Shown here: one piece after another, positions 28,941 to 37,669 of the stretch | Position numbering within the stretch: position 1 is the stretch's first letter | Layout of the letters: every line of letters begins with the position of its first letter | Assembly (NCBI GenBank): GCA_003388505.1 | Contig: QQVO01000076.1 | Span: 62,001 to 126,000 of the forward strand | Reading direction: 5' to 3' | Origin: Planctomycetota bacterium | GTDB lineage: Bacteria > Planctomycetota > Planctomycetia > Planctomycetales > Planctomycetaceae | DNA length: 64,000 nt | The notes under the pieces: model-generated | Database searches by the model: none | Seen by the model: only the letters and a program-made list of their open reading frames with translations | Told to the model about the DNA's origin: nothing | Position numbers and translations under genes: made by a program

Positions 28941-31921
28941 GTGACCACCAGACGTTTGCCGCTTGGACTCAGCCTCTCCCGAAGTTGCGGCATCAACCCG
29001 TAGGCCAGGGCCAGCAATTTGATCGGGTGAATTGTGGGCGTCGTCGTTCCCTGCTCCATCTGCAGCTTGCAACTGCTGCAGTCGGTGGCCCCTACGGTCA
29101 CGTCGCTCCGCTGCATGCGGTGGATCAAACCGGCCCCGATCTCGAGAGACGTCTCAAAATTGTCGCGAGTCAGCCCGAACGCGCCGGCCATTCCCGAACA
29201 CCCTTCCTGAATTCTATTCACGGTCAAACCCGGAATCAAATTCAGCAATTCGACATACGGCGCGCCGCGCGACAGCGCCTTCACGTGACACGGCAGATGA
29301 TACCCCACCGTGAGGTCGAGAGGCTGGAAATCGGTCTTCAACCGGCCTTCCGCATGCAGCTTCCCGAGAAATCCTCCGGCGTCGGTCACCTGCCGCGCCA
29401 CCACGTCCACATCCGGGTGGTCGAGCAGCATCGGATACTCCTCGCGCAGGCAGAGGGCCGACGTCGGTTCCGTGCAGACGATCGGGTGGCCGTCCCGCGC
29501 CAGTTCAGAAAGCACTCGCACATTGAGTTGCGCTGTCTTCCGCGCGACCGCCAGATCCCCCGCCGAGATCAGCGCCATTCCCGAGCCGGTCTGCTCCAGC
29601 GGCACGTGGACCGGAATCTCGTGATGATCGAGGATCGCCAGAAACGCCTCTCCCAGTTCCGGATCGTGATGATTCACGTAACCGTCAACGAAGTACACGA
29701 TCGACTGCGGAACCCGCGTGAGCTTTGCGGGATCGGTCCGATTCGAATCGAGCCTCTTCAGAAACGGGCGCCGCGCGAACGTCGGCAGTTTTCGCCGCCG
29801 CGCAATGCCGATCAACCGTTCCATCAACCAGCGCGCCAGCGAGTTGTTCACCGCTCGATTCGTGAGCGGCGCGAGGGCGCAGCCGATGCGGCCGTACGAG
29901 TGCGCTCTCGCCAGAAACCAGTCCGCCCGCCGCAAACCGTTCGCCGCGACGTAACCGGCTTTGGCCTCCAGCACGAGGTGCGGAATGTCGACTCCCGAGG
30001 GGCATTCGTCCCGGCACTGCTTGCAGTTGAAGCACAGACTCGCCAGACGCTGCATGCTCTCAGACGTCATGTCCGACGCGTCGAGCGCCGCCGTTGCGAA
30101 TCCCCGCATCACGTTGGCCTTCGCGCGGGGACTCGCCTCTTCGACCGGATCGATCCGAAAGAAGGGGCACATCCGCACCAGCGGTTCCTGCGTCCGGCAG
30201 GTTCCGCAACCGTTGCAGAGGGCGGCCGTTTCGAGCATCGACTCGCTCCTCCAGTTCAACTGCAGCGGAATAACCGGCGGGTCCGCTTGCTCAGTCGGCC
30301 GGAAATGGCGAATCGTGGCGTGCTGATCGTTGCTGATGATCTTGCCGGGATTGAGCAGATTGTGCGGGTCGAAGATCTCCTTGACCTGTTGAAACACCCG
30401 GTACAAAGGTCCGTACTGCGAGCGAATGAAGGCCGTGCGCGACAGGCCGTCCCCCTTCTCCCCGCTCATGCTGCCGCCCACCGAAAACACAACCTCGTAC
30501 ACGTCCCGCGCCAGCGCTTCGATGCGGCCGGCGTCGCTTTCGTCCGGCAGCGGAAGAAACGGCCGCAAGTGGACCTGGCCCGACGCCGCATGGGCATAGA
30601 GTGAGGCGGTCAACTGGTGACGTTGCAGGACTTTCTGCGCCTTGACGAGAAACTCGTTGAGCGCCTCCGGAGGAACGGCGATGTCCTCCACCAACGGGAC
30701 CGGTCTCGCTCCTTTCCTCAGCCGCGCCAGCAGCGGCACAACCCGTTTCGGCAGCGTCCACAGGAATTCCACGTCATCGAACTCGTACGCTTGAGCCCCG
30801 ACGACGACGCGCGAATCGCGATGGCGCGCCGCGTCGATGATCATCCGCAGTCGATCCTTCGTTTGTCGCTCGTTGAAACCGGTCTGCTCCACAATGAGCC
30901 CCGCTTCCGCAGCCGGCGGGATCATCGCGGCGAACCGCGGATCAGAGTCCCGCGCGATCGAGAGAATCCGCCGGTCGAGCAGATCGCAGGCGCTCGGCTG
31001 CTGCTGGATGACGTCTTGAACCGTCCGAATGGCCGATTCATTTTGAGCAAACAGGAGCAGCACCACGCCGCGTTGCGCCGGCAGAGGAGCGGTGTTGAGC
31101 GTTGCAGCCGTGAACAACGCAAGTGTCCCCTCGGATCCGACCAGCAGTCGCGGAAAACTGACTGCGTCGTGCACCAGCGCTGACCGCAGGTGATATCCGC
31201 TGCAGTTCCGCATCAGCGGAGGTTGTCGCGCGTGAATCAGTTCCGCGTTCTCGCGAAGCAGGTGGCCCAGCCGACTTGTGGCCGTCCGCCGGACCGCCTG
31301 CATGCGAGACGCCTCGTCTCCCTGACCGGCGTCACGAAGACGGGCTCCGTTTCCTCCGGCGTCAGCGAGGCCTGGGGAAACGGCCTCCAGGCCCGCCTCG
31401 AAGCAGTCGCCCCCAGCCAGGACAAGTTCGATGCTCTCCACATGGTCGCGCGTCGATCCAACCCTGACGGCATGCGAGCCTGCCGCATCGACGCCCAGCA
31501 TGCCCCCCACCGTCGTGACCGCCGAGTTCGACGGATCGGGGGGAAAATACCGCCCGTATTCCCGCAGCCGCTGGTTGAGGCGATCGAGGACGACGCCCGC
31601 TTGCACCCGGACTGTGCTCTCGTCAACGCGTTCGATCTCCGTCATGTGCCGCGAGAAGTCGATCACAAGCCCACGGCCCACGGCGCCGCCCGCGACGCCG
31701 CTGCCGGCCCCACGGGGCACCAGGGGCAGATCCTGCTCGCCGGCGTAACGGGCCAGCGCGACCACATCCGCGCGATGCCTGGGATACGCGACGCCGAGCG
31801 GCCGCAACTGATACAGGCTGGCGTCCGTCGCGTACATGTTCAGCGTGAGGGGGTCGAAGCGCAACTCCCCCGCAAAGGAACCGGCCAGATCTTCAGAGAT
31901 ACGTTGCTGCTGTTCGTCCAC
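28937..31921 (-). CDS. FAD- and Fe-S-containing D-2-hydroxyacid dehydrogenase
   Basis: Product of 994 residues that combines three parts. An N-terminal FAD-binding type-4 domain (LPLVPRGAGSGVAGGAVG) with the FAD-oxidase C-terminal region. A 4Fe-4S segment (CNGCGTCRTQEPLVRMCPF then CFNCKQCRDECPSGVD). A C-terminal cysteine-rich CCG domain (GATDCSSCKLQMEQG). This order and length match fused GlcD/GlcF enzymes such as E. coli YdiJ, which oxidise D-lactate or D-2-hydroxyglutarate and pass electrons to the membrane. The substrate cannot be decided from sequence. It is followed by moaD with a four-base overlap. Confidence 0.9.
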   Translation of the reverse strand: MDEQQQRISEDLAGSFAGELRFDPLTLNMYATDASLYQLRPLGVAYPRHRADVVALARYAGEQDLPLVPRGAGSGVAGGAVGRGLVIDFSRHMTEIERVDESTVRVQAGVVLDRLNQRLREYGRYFPPDPSNSAVTTVGGMLGVDAAGSHAVRVGSTRDHVESIELVLAGGDCFEAGLEAVSPGLADAGGNGARLRDAGQGDEASRMQAVRRTATSRLGHLLRENAELIHARQPPLMRNCSGYHLRSALVHDAVSFPRLLVGSEGTLALFTAATLNTAPLPAQRGVVLLLFAQNESAIRTVQDVIQQQPSACDLLDRRILSIARDSDPRFAAMIPPAAEAGLIVEQTGFNERQTKDRLRMIIDAARHRDSRVVVGAQAYEFDDVEFLWTLPKRVVPLLARLRKGARPVPLVEDIAVPPEALNEFLVKAQKVLQRHQLTASLYAHAASGQVHLRPFLPLPDESDAGRIEALARDVYEVVFSVGGSMSGEKGDGLSRTAFIRSQYGPLYRVFQQVKEIFDPHNLLNPGKIISNDQHATIRHFRPTEQADPPVIPLQLNWRSESMLETAALCNGCGTCRTQEPLVRMCPFFRIDPVEEASPRAKANVMRGFATAALDASDMTSESMQRLASLCFNCKQCRDECPSGVDIPHLVLEAKAGYVAANGLRRADWFLARAHSYGRIGCALAPLTNRAVNNSLARWLMERLIGIARRRKLPTFARRPFLKRLDSNRTDPAKLTRVPQSIVYFVDGYVNHHDPELGEAFLAILDHHEIPVHVPLEQTGSGMALISAGDLAVARKTAQLNVRVLSELARDGHPIVCTEPTSALCLREEYPMLLDHPDVDVVARQVTDAGGFLGKLHAEGRLKTDFQPLDLTVGYHLPCHVKALSRGAPYVELLNLIPGLTVNRIQEGCSGMAGAFGLTRDNFETSLEIGAGLIHRMQRSDVTVGATDCSSCKLQMEQGTTTPTIHPIKLLALAYGLMPQLRERLSPSGKRLVVT

Positions 31922-31939
31922 AGTCGACGGGCGCCTGTT

Positions 31940-32461
31940 TCACACGGGGTTTGCCCGGTCCGCCTCCGCCAGGCGGAGCCGTTCCTGCCGATAACGTTCC
32001 GCCGTCTCATGGTCGAACGCCGGATGCTCGACGTCGGGGTTCGTCCCGCCGTGACGCGCGCGACAACGGTAGCACACAAGCACATCGGACATGACAAAGA
32101 ACAGCACCATGTCCGCCAGTGCAAACGCCATCAGGACTCCGAGCGCCAGAATCGGACGGTGAAAATACCATGCCACGCTGCTCAACGCGGCGCCGGCCGC
32201 CACAACCGCCAGCCCCAGTCCCGGCGGGAAATTCTTCTGCCGCCAGAGGTCGTGATTGCCGCACGCCAGGCATCGCACCGGATGCCCGTTCTCGAGGTCG
32301 TGCGATTTCACTTCGTTCGCCCAGCCGCACTCGCTGCACTCGAACTGTGCAACCGGGGACGGTGCGGATTCGGCCGCAAACGCTCCCGACGGATCATCGG
32401 CCACGTCAAACCGGCCGCGCCGGCCGCAGCCGGGACATGCAAAGGAAACCTGGATGGACAT
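31940..32461 (-). CDS. Zinc-ribbon membrane protein
   Basis: Product of 173 residues. Cys pairs CPGC, CSEC, CLAC and CYRC form likely zinc-binding knuckles. Two hydrophobic segments (LGLAVVAAGAALSSVAWYF and ILALGVLMAFALADMVLFFV) follow. The C-terminus is charged (ETAERYRQERLRLAEA). No family with a known function was recognised. It ends 18 bases before the dehydrogenase start, so it is probably in the same transcript and may be a membrane-linked partner. Confidence 0.7.
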   Translation of the reverse strand: MSIQVSFACPGCGRRGRFDVADDPSGAFAAESAPSPVAQFECSECGWANEVKSHDLENGHPVRCLACGNHDLWRQKNFPPGLGLAVVAAGAALSSVAWYFHRPILALGVLMAFALADMVLFFVMSDVLVCYRCRARHGGTNPDVEHPAFDHETAERYRQERLRLAEADRANPV

Positions 32462-32524
32462 TTCTGTGAGGAACTCGCTAAAGCAGACCGAAAGTGATGC
32501 GTGATTCTCAAACCATTGAGTGTA

Positions 32525-33301
32525 TCACAGTGGCCAGCCCAATTCGCGGGACAGCAACGCAGCGGCGGTTTCCCCGATGAATGCCAGGATGACGCCTGCA
32601 AACAGAACTCCGGTTGCCGATTGCGTATTTCGGTAGCGCAGAATCCGGACGACCAGCAGGCTCATCAGCAAGGGGCCGGCGATTCCGGCGGACCACCGCA
32701 GAATCAGCCAGATCAACTGCGTCCGGTCGGCGGGAAGGGCGGGAATCATCAGCAGCGACAGCCCCGCGAGGCAGCCGCGAACCACCGCGGCGGCGCCCAG
32801 ATACAGATTCAGGCGCAGCAGCGGAGTCAGTGACATCTGCGTCGCCGTCAGGTGCCAGTGCCCCAGCAGCATCGCGCAGGTCGCCCCTCCGATCAGCCAG
32901 GCGGCACTGAGTTCACTCAGGACCGTCAGCCAGCCGGGTGCGCGGGCGATCTCCGACGTGTTCCATGGCAACAACCCGATCAACGCGATCGCCGTCAGCA
33001 ACGCGACAATCGCTCCCAGCACTGTTCCCGCGCCTCGTCGCGCCAGCATCCAGAAGACCGATCCGGCATAGGCGCAGGCCGCCGCCGTCCCGCAGAGCCA
33101 TCGCAGGTGAGTCGTTCCCAGGACGGCGGCATCCTGCGAGCCTTCGACATCCGCAGGAACCGTCAGCGCCGCCAGCACGCACAGGCCGAGAACCAGCAGC
33201 ATCTGGATGCGAAAGAACCCCGCCGTCACCTCCGACCGCGGCATGATGCACCACGTGAGGCCCAACCCGGTCGCGAGACGCAGCACAAACTGAGCGATCA
33301 T
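32525..33301 (-). CDS. Polytopic membrane protein of unknown function
   Basis: Product of 258 residues with about eight hydrophobic helices and no large loops. [15 protein letters not shown] near the middle and [19 protein letters not shown] are the most distinctive parts; the His residues could bind a cofactor, which is inference. The ATG overlaps the folE stop by four bases. I do not recognise the family. Confidence 0.7.
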   Translation of the reverse strand: MIAQFVLRLATGLGLTWCIMPRSEVTAGFFRIQMLLVLGLCVLAALTVPADVEGSQDAAVLGTTHLRWLCGTAAACAYAGSVFWMLARRGAGTVLGAIVALLTAIALIGLLPWNTSEIARAPGWLTVLSELSAAWLIGGATCAMLLGHWHLTATQMSLTPLLRLNLYLGAAAVVRGCLAGLSLLMIPALPADRTQLIWLILRWSAGIAGPLLMSLLVVRILRYRNTQSATGVLFAGVILAFIGETAAALLSRELGWPL

Positions 33302-33924
33302 GACGAGCGATTGATCAGCGACATCACCTCGGAGCGGCTCGACTGGTTGCTCTTGAACAGTCCGCGGACGGCGCTCGTGACCGTCAAGCTGCCCGGTTTA
33401 CAGATGCCCCGGATCGTCATGCAGGTGTGCGTCGCCTCCAGGACGACCACGACCCCCTTGGCGTCGAGCGTCTCGCTGATCAGATCCGCGATGACGTGCG
33501 TCATCCGTTCCTGAACCTGCGGCCGCTTCGCCACTTCCTCGACGACCCGGGCCAGCTTGCTCAGCCCCACCACCTTGCCGCGGGGCAGGTAACCGACGTG
33601 CGCCACCCCCATAAAAGGCAACAGGTGATGCTCGCACATGCTATTGAAGCTGATGTCGCGCACTAGCACGAGTTCGTCGTAACGCTCTTCGAACACCCGT
33701 TCGAGGTGCCGCGCGGGATCCGCGTTCATTCCACTGAAGAGTTCAGCGTACATCCGCGCCACCCGCGCCGGGGTCTCCCGCAGGCTGTCGCGCTCCGGAT
33801 TTTCCCCGATGGCGGACAGGATCTCCCGAACCGCGCTCTCGATTCGCGGAAGATCCACCCTCGTCGTCGGTTGGCCGTCGACGACGCGCTCCCGGAGTTC
33901 CGGAGACTGGACCGATTCATTCAT
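33298..33924 (-). CDS. folE: GTP cyclohydrolase I
   Basis: Product of 208 residues from ATG 33924, the usual length; the longer frame to 34191 has no homologous N-terminus. The zinc ligands are in [10 protein letters not shown] (Cys and His) and [10 protein letters not shown] (Cys), with [20 protein letters not shown] between them. It opens GTP to 7,8-dihydroneopterin triphosphate for folate or queuosine synthesis. It heads a run that ends in moaA, another GTP-using pterin enzyme. The overlap with the next gene suggests one operon. Confidence 0.95.
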   Translation of the reverse strand: MNESVQSPELRERVVDGQPTTRVDLPRIESAVREILSAIGENPERDSLRETPARVARMYAELFSGMNADPARHLERVFEERYDELVLVRDISFNSMCEHHLLPFMGVAHVGYLPRGKVVGLSKLARVVEEVAKRPQVQERMTHVIADLISETLDAKGVVVVLEATHTCMTIRGICKPGSLTVTSAVRGLFKSNQSSRSEVMSLINRSS

Positions 33925-34088
33925 CGCTGTTTCTGCCGCTGTTCTCTCAGTGCTTTGCTTCCCCAGACGCTCCCCGAGCAACGCAAAGACGCCGGTTTCG
34001 ATGATACGGGCTTCTCCCCCCGTGAGAAAGGATCGCACCGCGCGATTCCCGAATCTGGCCGCAACCGACCATGCCGACCCGTTCGCAC

Positions 34089-34123
34089 AAAAAAGCACCG
34101 GCCGCCAGGCAGGCGGCCGGTGC
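34089..34123 (-). terminator. Factor-independent terminator of the lipoprotein gene
   Basis: On the minus strand GCACCGGCCGCC and GGCGGCCGGTGC form a perfect 12-base stem with a 5-base loop, followed by six T (the A-run at 34089-34094 on the plus strand). It lies 46 bases after the lipoprotein stop and ahead of folE, and separates the two transcripts. Confidence 0.88.
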
Positions 34124-34168
34124 GAGATGACTGTTTGTGTGATTGCAGGTAACCGTTCCTTCCGTGCC

Positions 34169-34777
34169 CTACTCGATCGTCGGTCCCGCACAGCGGATCA
34201 GATGGTCGTGGTCGATGTAGACGACCTCTTGCCGGTCTTCTTCGTGAGTGAACGGCACCGGCCAGTAGGACCGCTTGGTTTCCTTGAAGAACACCGTGCA
34301 CTTGTAGTGGCAGTGATGCAACCGGGCCGGCCCGACCAGAGGATAGAACCGGCATTCGTCGAGCCGGTCCACCATCAGATCGACTGTCATCCGCACGTTG
34401 TTGCGGCTGGTTTCTGCAAGAAACTCGACCCCGCCGGACGTCTGGTTCGGAAGGGCACGCACGACTTCGTCCGGAGACGGAGCGTCCAGACAGAAGATCG
34501 GGGCGTTCTCGCCTTCCACCGGATCGAGCACCGGGATGCCGTCGTACCGCTCCTCTTCCCAGTAGGTCGACTCGACCTGTTCGCTGAAGTACGGCGTCAC
34601 CGGAATCAGCGGCGTCGTGCCCCAGAAGTTGGACCAGATGAAGGCGTCCTTCGCGGCCCAGTAGAACATCTTCGTGCCCATGCCGAAGGGCGGGACCAGC
34701 ATCTGGCATCCGCTGGTCAGCGAACTGCCGACCGCGATGGTCGTAACCAAGATCAGTCTCGTGAGGAGCTTGCTCAT
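34169..34777 (-). CDS. Hypothetical lipoprotein
   Basis: Product of 202 residues from ATG 34777. [20 protein letters not shown] then TSGC is a lipoprotein signal, with Cys24 lipidated. The mature part has Trp- and Tyr-rich segments ([26 protein letters not shown]) and [18 protein letters not shown]. No known family was recognised. It is flanked by terminator-like hairpins on both sides, so it is likely transcribed alone. Confidence 0.75.
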   Translation of the reverse strand: MSKLLTRLILVTTIAVGSSLTSGCQMLVPPFGMGTKMFYWAAKDAFIWSNFWGTTPLIPVTPYFSEQVESTYWEEERYDGIPVLDPVEGENAPIFCLDAPSPDEVVRALPNQTSGGVEFLAETSRNNVRMTVDLMVDRLDECRFYPLVGPARLHHCHYKCTVFFKETKRSYWPVPFTHEEDRQEVVYIDHDHLIRCAGPTIE

Positions 34778-35219
34778 CCCGGGCGACTCCAGTTGCACGA
34801 ATGCGTGCCAGACAGTGATTAGGGGCGGAAAAGGCTTCGGTCCGACGCCGCGCGATTCGTCTGCGCCGGCGGACAAGGTGTTTATCGAACCGATCCACAA
34901 CGCAACTTGTGAAAATATTTCGATTTTGACGACGTTCTCGGTCACTCCGGTCAAATCGATGATGCCGATTCTGCGGCAGCCCCCCATTCCACGACATCGC
35001 TCTTGGCCGAGAATGACCGGCCGAACCCGGCGGACCGACCAACGGTCACCGACCGAAAAAGATTCCACCCGTCTCTGGCGGCCTCCGCCCGCCCAGCAAT
35101 GCAAACACGCCCCCGGAAAGGAACTCCTTTCCGGGGGCGCGGCAGACGTTTCGTCGATCGAAGCGAGCCTGGAGGTCGACGGGACGCCGTTCAAGCGACG
35201 CCCGCCGGCAGGCTGCCAC
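34778..35219. other. Gap between lipoprotein gene and BON-protein gene
   Basis: The 442 bases hold no gene that I can support; the upstream extension of the lipoprotein frame has no family match. A long hairpin lies at 35109-35138. The promoter of the lipoprotein gene must be here but no good -35/-10 pair stood out. Confidence 0.55.
35109..35138 (-). terminator. Strong hairpin downstream of the BON-domain gene
   Basis: GCCCCCGGAAAGG and CCTTTCCGGGGGC form a perfect 13-base stem with loop AACT. It begins 82 bases after the BON gene stop on the minus strand. The bases after it (GTGTTTGCATTG) contain a short T-run only, so termination is likely but weaker than at 34089. Confidence 0.7.
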
Positions 35220-36308
35220 TCAGTTCCAGTTGCTGGGATTCAGGAACCACCACCACTTGTCGGTGCGGCTGTGGAACTGCAACTCCCACTGACCGTCGTT
35301 CCACTCCAACTCCGCCGCACGCCATTCCAGCGGAACCTGAGGATACGGATAGAACGGTCCGATGTACGGCCAGGCACTGGCGTCGTACGCGGAAGGATAC
35401 GAGACTGCCGCGTAGTTGTCATACTGGGCGTAGGTCGGCCAGGCGTGTTCCGGCATGTTCGGCGCGTTGTAGGTCCGATGGCCGGACAACTGAGCCGGAA
35501 CTCCCGGACCCGGTTGCGGCGGACGCATCTGCGGGGCGCCCTGCTGCGGATAGGCGGCCGGTTGCGCCGGAACGCCGGGACGCTGCTGGTACTGCGGCGG
35601 GTACTGCGGCGGAGCCGGCGTCGCCGGGCGAGCCTGACGCGCCGGAATCGGTTCCCCGTTCACGGTCAGGCGGTTAATCACCTGGTTGACGCCACTCACG
35701 CCGCGGGCGGCCTGCTCGGCGATCATCGCTTCCTGCGGGCTTCCCACGTCCCCCAACAGGGCCGCGACACCCGACTTGTAACGGATCTCGATGTCGTATC
35801 CCTGCAGTCCGGCGCTGCCGACCGCACCGGCCACCTCACGGGCGACCGCTTCGTTCGACGCTCCCGACTCAACTTCGTTGCTCACCTGGCGGACAGGCTG
35901 CCGGGGAGCGCCCTCGAAGCCGGCCTGCTGGATCGGGGACTGCTGAGGCAAATGCTGCGGCGTTCCCGCAGCCTGCATCAGAGTCAATTGATTCTGAACG
36001 TTTTCAACGCCGGACACAGAGCGGGCGATGCGGTCGGCAACGGCTCGCTGTTGCGAATCGCCGACTTCACCGGTCAGCGTGCAGACGCCGTTCTCGACTT
36101 CAATTGAAAGGTTCTTGTGATTCAGGTTGGCCTTCCCGAGCGCGGTCGCAACCGCGTTGGCAACAGCCTGGTTGGACGTCGGAGCGGCGGCGGCACTGGA
36201 TTCCGCGCCCCCCCCGGGCTTGAAGAAATCAAGCGGTCCAGCCAGCGTGACACCGGGAGCGGCCGCCAGCAGCCCGAGGCTCAGGACCCATTTACGTGGC
36301 AGTCGCAT
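35220..36308 (-). CDS. Secreted protein with two BON-like domains
   Basis: Product of 362 residues from ATG 36308; AAAGGAG lies eight bases before it, so the GTG at 36317 is not used. Signal peptide in residues 1-24. Two BON-type modules are seen: NKNLSIEVENG-type segment near 65-110 (ENGVCTLTGEVGDSQQRAVAD, then GVENVQNQL) and a second near 150-210 (YKSGVAALLGDVGSPQEAMI, GVNQVINRL). A Pro/Gln-rich stretch and a Trp-rich tail (WWWFLNPSNWN) follow. BON domains bind membranes in envelope proteins such as OsmY. A role in envelope maintenance is likely. Confidence 0.82.
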   Translation of the reverse strand: MRLPRKWVLSLGLLAAAPGVTLAGPLDFFKPGGGAESSAAAAPTSNQAVANAVATALGKANLNHKNLSIEVENGVCTLTGEVGDSQQRAVADRIARSVSGVENVQNQLTLMQAAGTPQHLPQQSPIQQAGFEGAPRQPVRQVSNEVESGASNEAVAREVAGAVGSAGLQGYDIEIRYKSGVAALLGDVGSPQEAMIAEQAARGVSGVNQVINRLTVNGEPIPARQARPATPAPPQYPPQYQQRPGVPAQPAAYPQQGAPQMRPPQPGPGVPAQLSGHRTYNAPNMPEHAWPTYAQYDNYAAVSYPSAYDASAWPYIGPFYPYPQVPLEWRAAELEWNDGQWELQFHSRTDKWWWFLNPSNWN

Positions 36309-36793
36309 GAAACTCACTCCTTTAAGTTTCAGTAGTCACCAGGTCCGGTCCCTTCCGGGTGGACCCGCGCCGGGATAACCGGCGAGGACTCGTTCGATGG
36401 ACGATACGTTGTTCACTGTATCGGCCGCATTCGACCGGTTAGATAAACTATTCGGGTTTTTTCGATGGAAACGATCATCCCGCCGACTCAGTGGAGAACA
36501 GCGTAAGTTGTTGCTATCCTTCCGGTTCATTCGATCTGCGAGCATCCTCCCGGATCTCGGAGATCCTCCCGAAGAGGAGACGGCGCAACAGGTTAGGCCC
36601 GATTCCAAACGGAATCTCCCAGTTGACACCGCGCTGCGGGCTTTCCTGCACGGCGCATCGATGCCGTGCCGGTGAGCCCGCCCTCTTCAGCAATATTTCG
36701 GCGGGCGAATTGGCTGGCGAGTACAGGCGGCAGACCGGAACCCGCCCGATCGGCCAGGTTTCATCGACGTTGTCACACTTGAGGCGAGTGAAC
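36309..36793. other. Divergent intergenic region
   Basis: These 485 bases separate two divergent genes. The left part is the leader of the BON gene with its ribosome binding site. A short hairpin (GCACGGC and GCCGTGC, near 36650-36671) is present. Short frames here, including the upstream extension of the next gene, have no family match. No promoter could be fixed. Confidence 0.5.
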
Positions 36794-37138
36794 ATGGGAA
36801 AGCGGACCGCCAGCAGAATCCAGAAACGGCGCGAAAGCGAAGCAGCCGCCTCGCGAGGCAGCAAAGCGGGAACAAAGAAGAAGAAGAAAGCCGCGAAGCG
36901 AAAACGCGCAACAACCCGCCGCAAGGCGAAAGCGGTCGAGCGCAAGCAGTTGATCTGGGGAGTCTTCAGCGGAAGTCTCAAGGAAGAAGCGCGGTTTCCC
37001 TATGACCAGCGCGAGGAGGCCGAGCAGAAGCTCGAACAACTCCGGGCCAAGGGAAAGAAAAGCTACTTCATTCAGCCGATCAAGGAAGTCATCACGACGC
37101 CGCTGCCGTCCAGTGACGACGAAGAAGAAGACTCGTAA
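36794..37138 (+). CDS. Lysine-rich conserved planctomycete protein
   Basis: Product of 114 residues from ATG 36794. Residues 1-52 are strongly basic with a run of Lys and Arg (KAGTKKKKKAAKRKRATTRR), and residues 53-105 (LIWGVFSGSLKEEARFPYD, then EEAEQKLEQLRAKGKK) form the conserved part. The tail is acidic (SSDDEEEDS). A basic arm of this kind often binds nucleic acid, but that is inference. I recall similar proteins annotated as hypothetical in planctomycetes. Confidence 0.7.
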   Translation: MGKRTASRIQKRRESEAAASRGSKAGTKKKKKAAKRKRATTRRKAKAVERKQLIWGVFSGSLKEEARFPYDQREEAEQKLEQLRAKGKKSYFIQPIKEVITTPLPSSDDEEEDS

Positions 37139-37403
37139 CGCGAGTCCCTGTCGACGAACGGCGTTGACCGCCTCCGGCGACGTCGATGGCTGACGCGGCG
37201 ATCAAACCGATCGCTTCAAGTCGAGTCGCCTTCCGTAATCCAAGACGCGCGGGCGGAGTTTTCGGCGATTGGTCGCTCCCGATTCCGCGACGGGAACTCG
37301 GGACGCCGCCCTTCGCCCGTCCCATCGGAGTCCAGTGCGACGGGGCGGTCGCCAGTCGGCGCGCGACCGATTCCCATCGTGGTCCGTCAATCTTGAGTGG
37401 ACA

Positions 37404-37649
37404 GGTTGAGCGGTTCTCACGGGAGCACGAATCCCACAGCGCGGGCGTCGCCCGCAACCCAACAACGTAGCGCACGCAGCCTTGCGTGCGTCCCGCTGAT
37501 TGCGGAGGCCGCTGACGCACGCTGGCAGCGTGCGCTACGGACAAACGCCACAATTTGCGCAGGACGACAAACTCTCGCCAGTGAGTAGCACAGGGTTTCG
37601 TGCGGATCGGCGGTCCAGCCAACTCGTCAACTCAGCCCTGCCAGGGCCC
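37404..37649 (+). repeat. R1 dispersed repeat, copy e, split by an insertion
   Basis: The left part (37404-37439) carries GGTTGAGCGGTTCTCA and GAGCACGAATCCCACAG. The right part (37589-37649) resumes with CACAGGGTTTCGTGC, CAGCCAACTCG and AGCCCTGCCAGGGC. Removing the 149 bases between them restores an ordinary R1 unit like copies d and f. CACAG occurs once at the end of each half. Confidence 0.85.
37440..37588. mobile_element. 149-bp palindromic element inserted in an R1 repeat
   Basis: Bounded by CACAG on both sides (37435-37439 and 37589-37593), which corresponds to a single CGCAG in intact R1 copies, so it is a 5-base target duplication. Inside are GTAGCGCACGC (37467-37477) and GCGTGCGCTAC (37528-37538), an 11-base inverted repeat, each arm close to a further hairpin (CGCACGCAGCCTTGCGTGCG on the left). 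It carries no gene and would have moved with outside help. Confidence 0.75.
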
Positions 37650-37669
37650 TCGCCACGGGAGGTTTTTGA

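Larger units (their letters stand above)
37139..37669. other. Intergenic region with split R1 repeat
   Basis: No gene is supported in these 531 bases. 37139-37403 has no feature that I recognise. An R1 element occupies 37404-37649 but is interrupted by a 149-base palindromic insert. The mgtE start follows 20 bases later with GGGAGG as ribosome binding site. No Mg2+-sensing leader such as an M-box was recognised. Confidence 0.6.

Noticed and set aside
28985-30604. Open frame of 539 codons on the plus strand opposite the dehydrogenase
   Set aside because: Arg- and His-rich composition typical of a reversed frame; the minus-strand protein has full FAD and Fe-S motifs.
37404-37669. Possible Mg2+ leader (M-box) in front of mgtE
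   Set aside because: The region is occupied by a split repeat and shows none of the conserved M-box bases.
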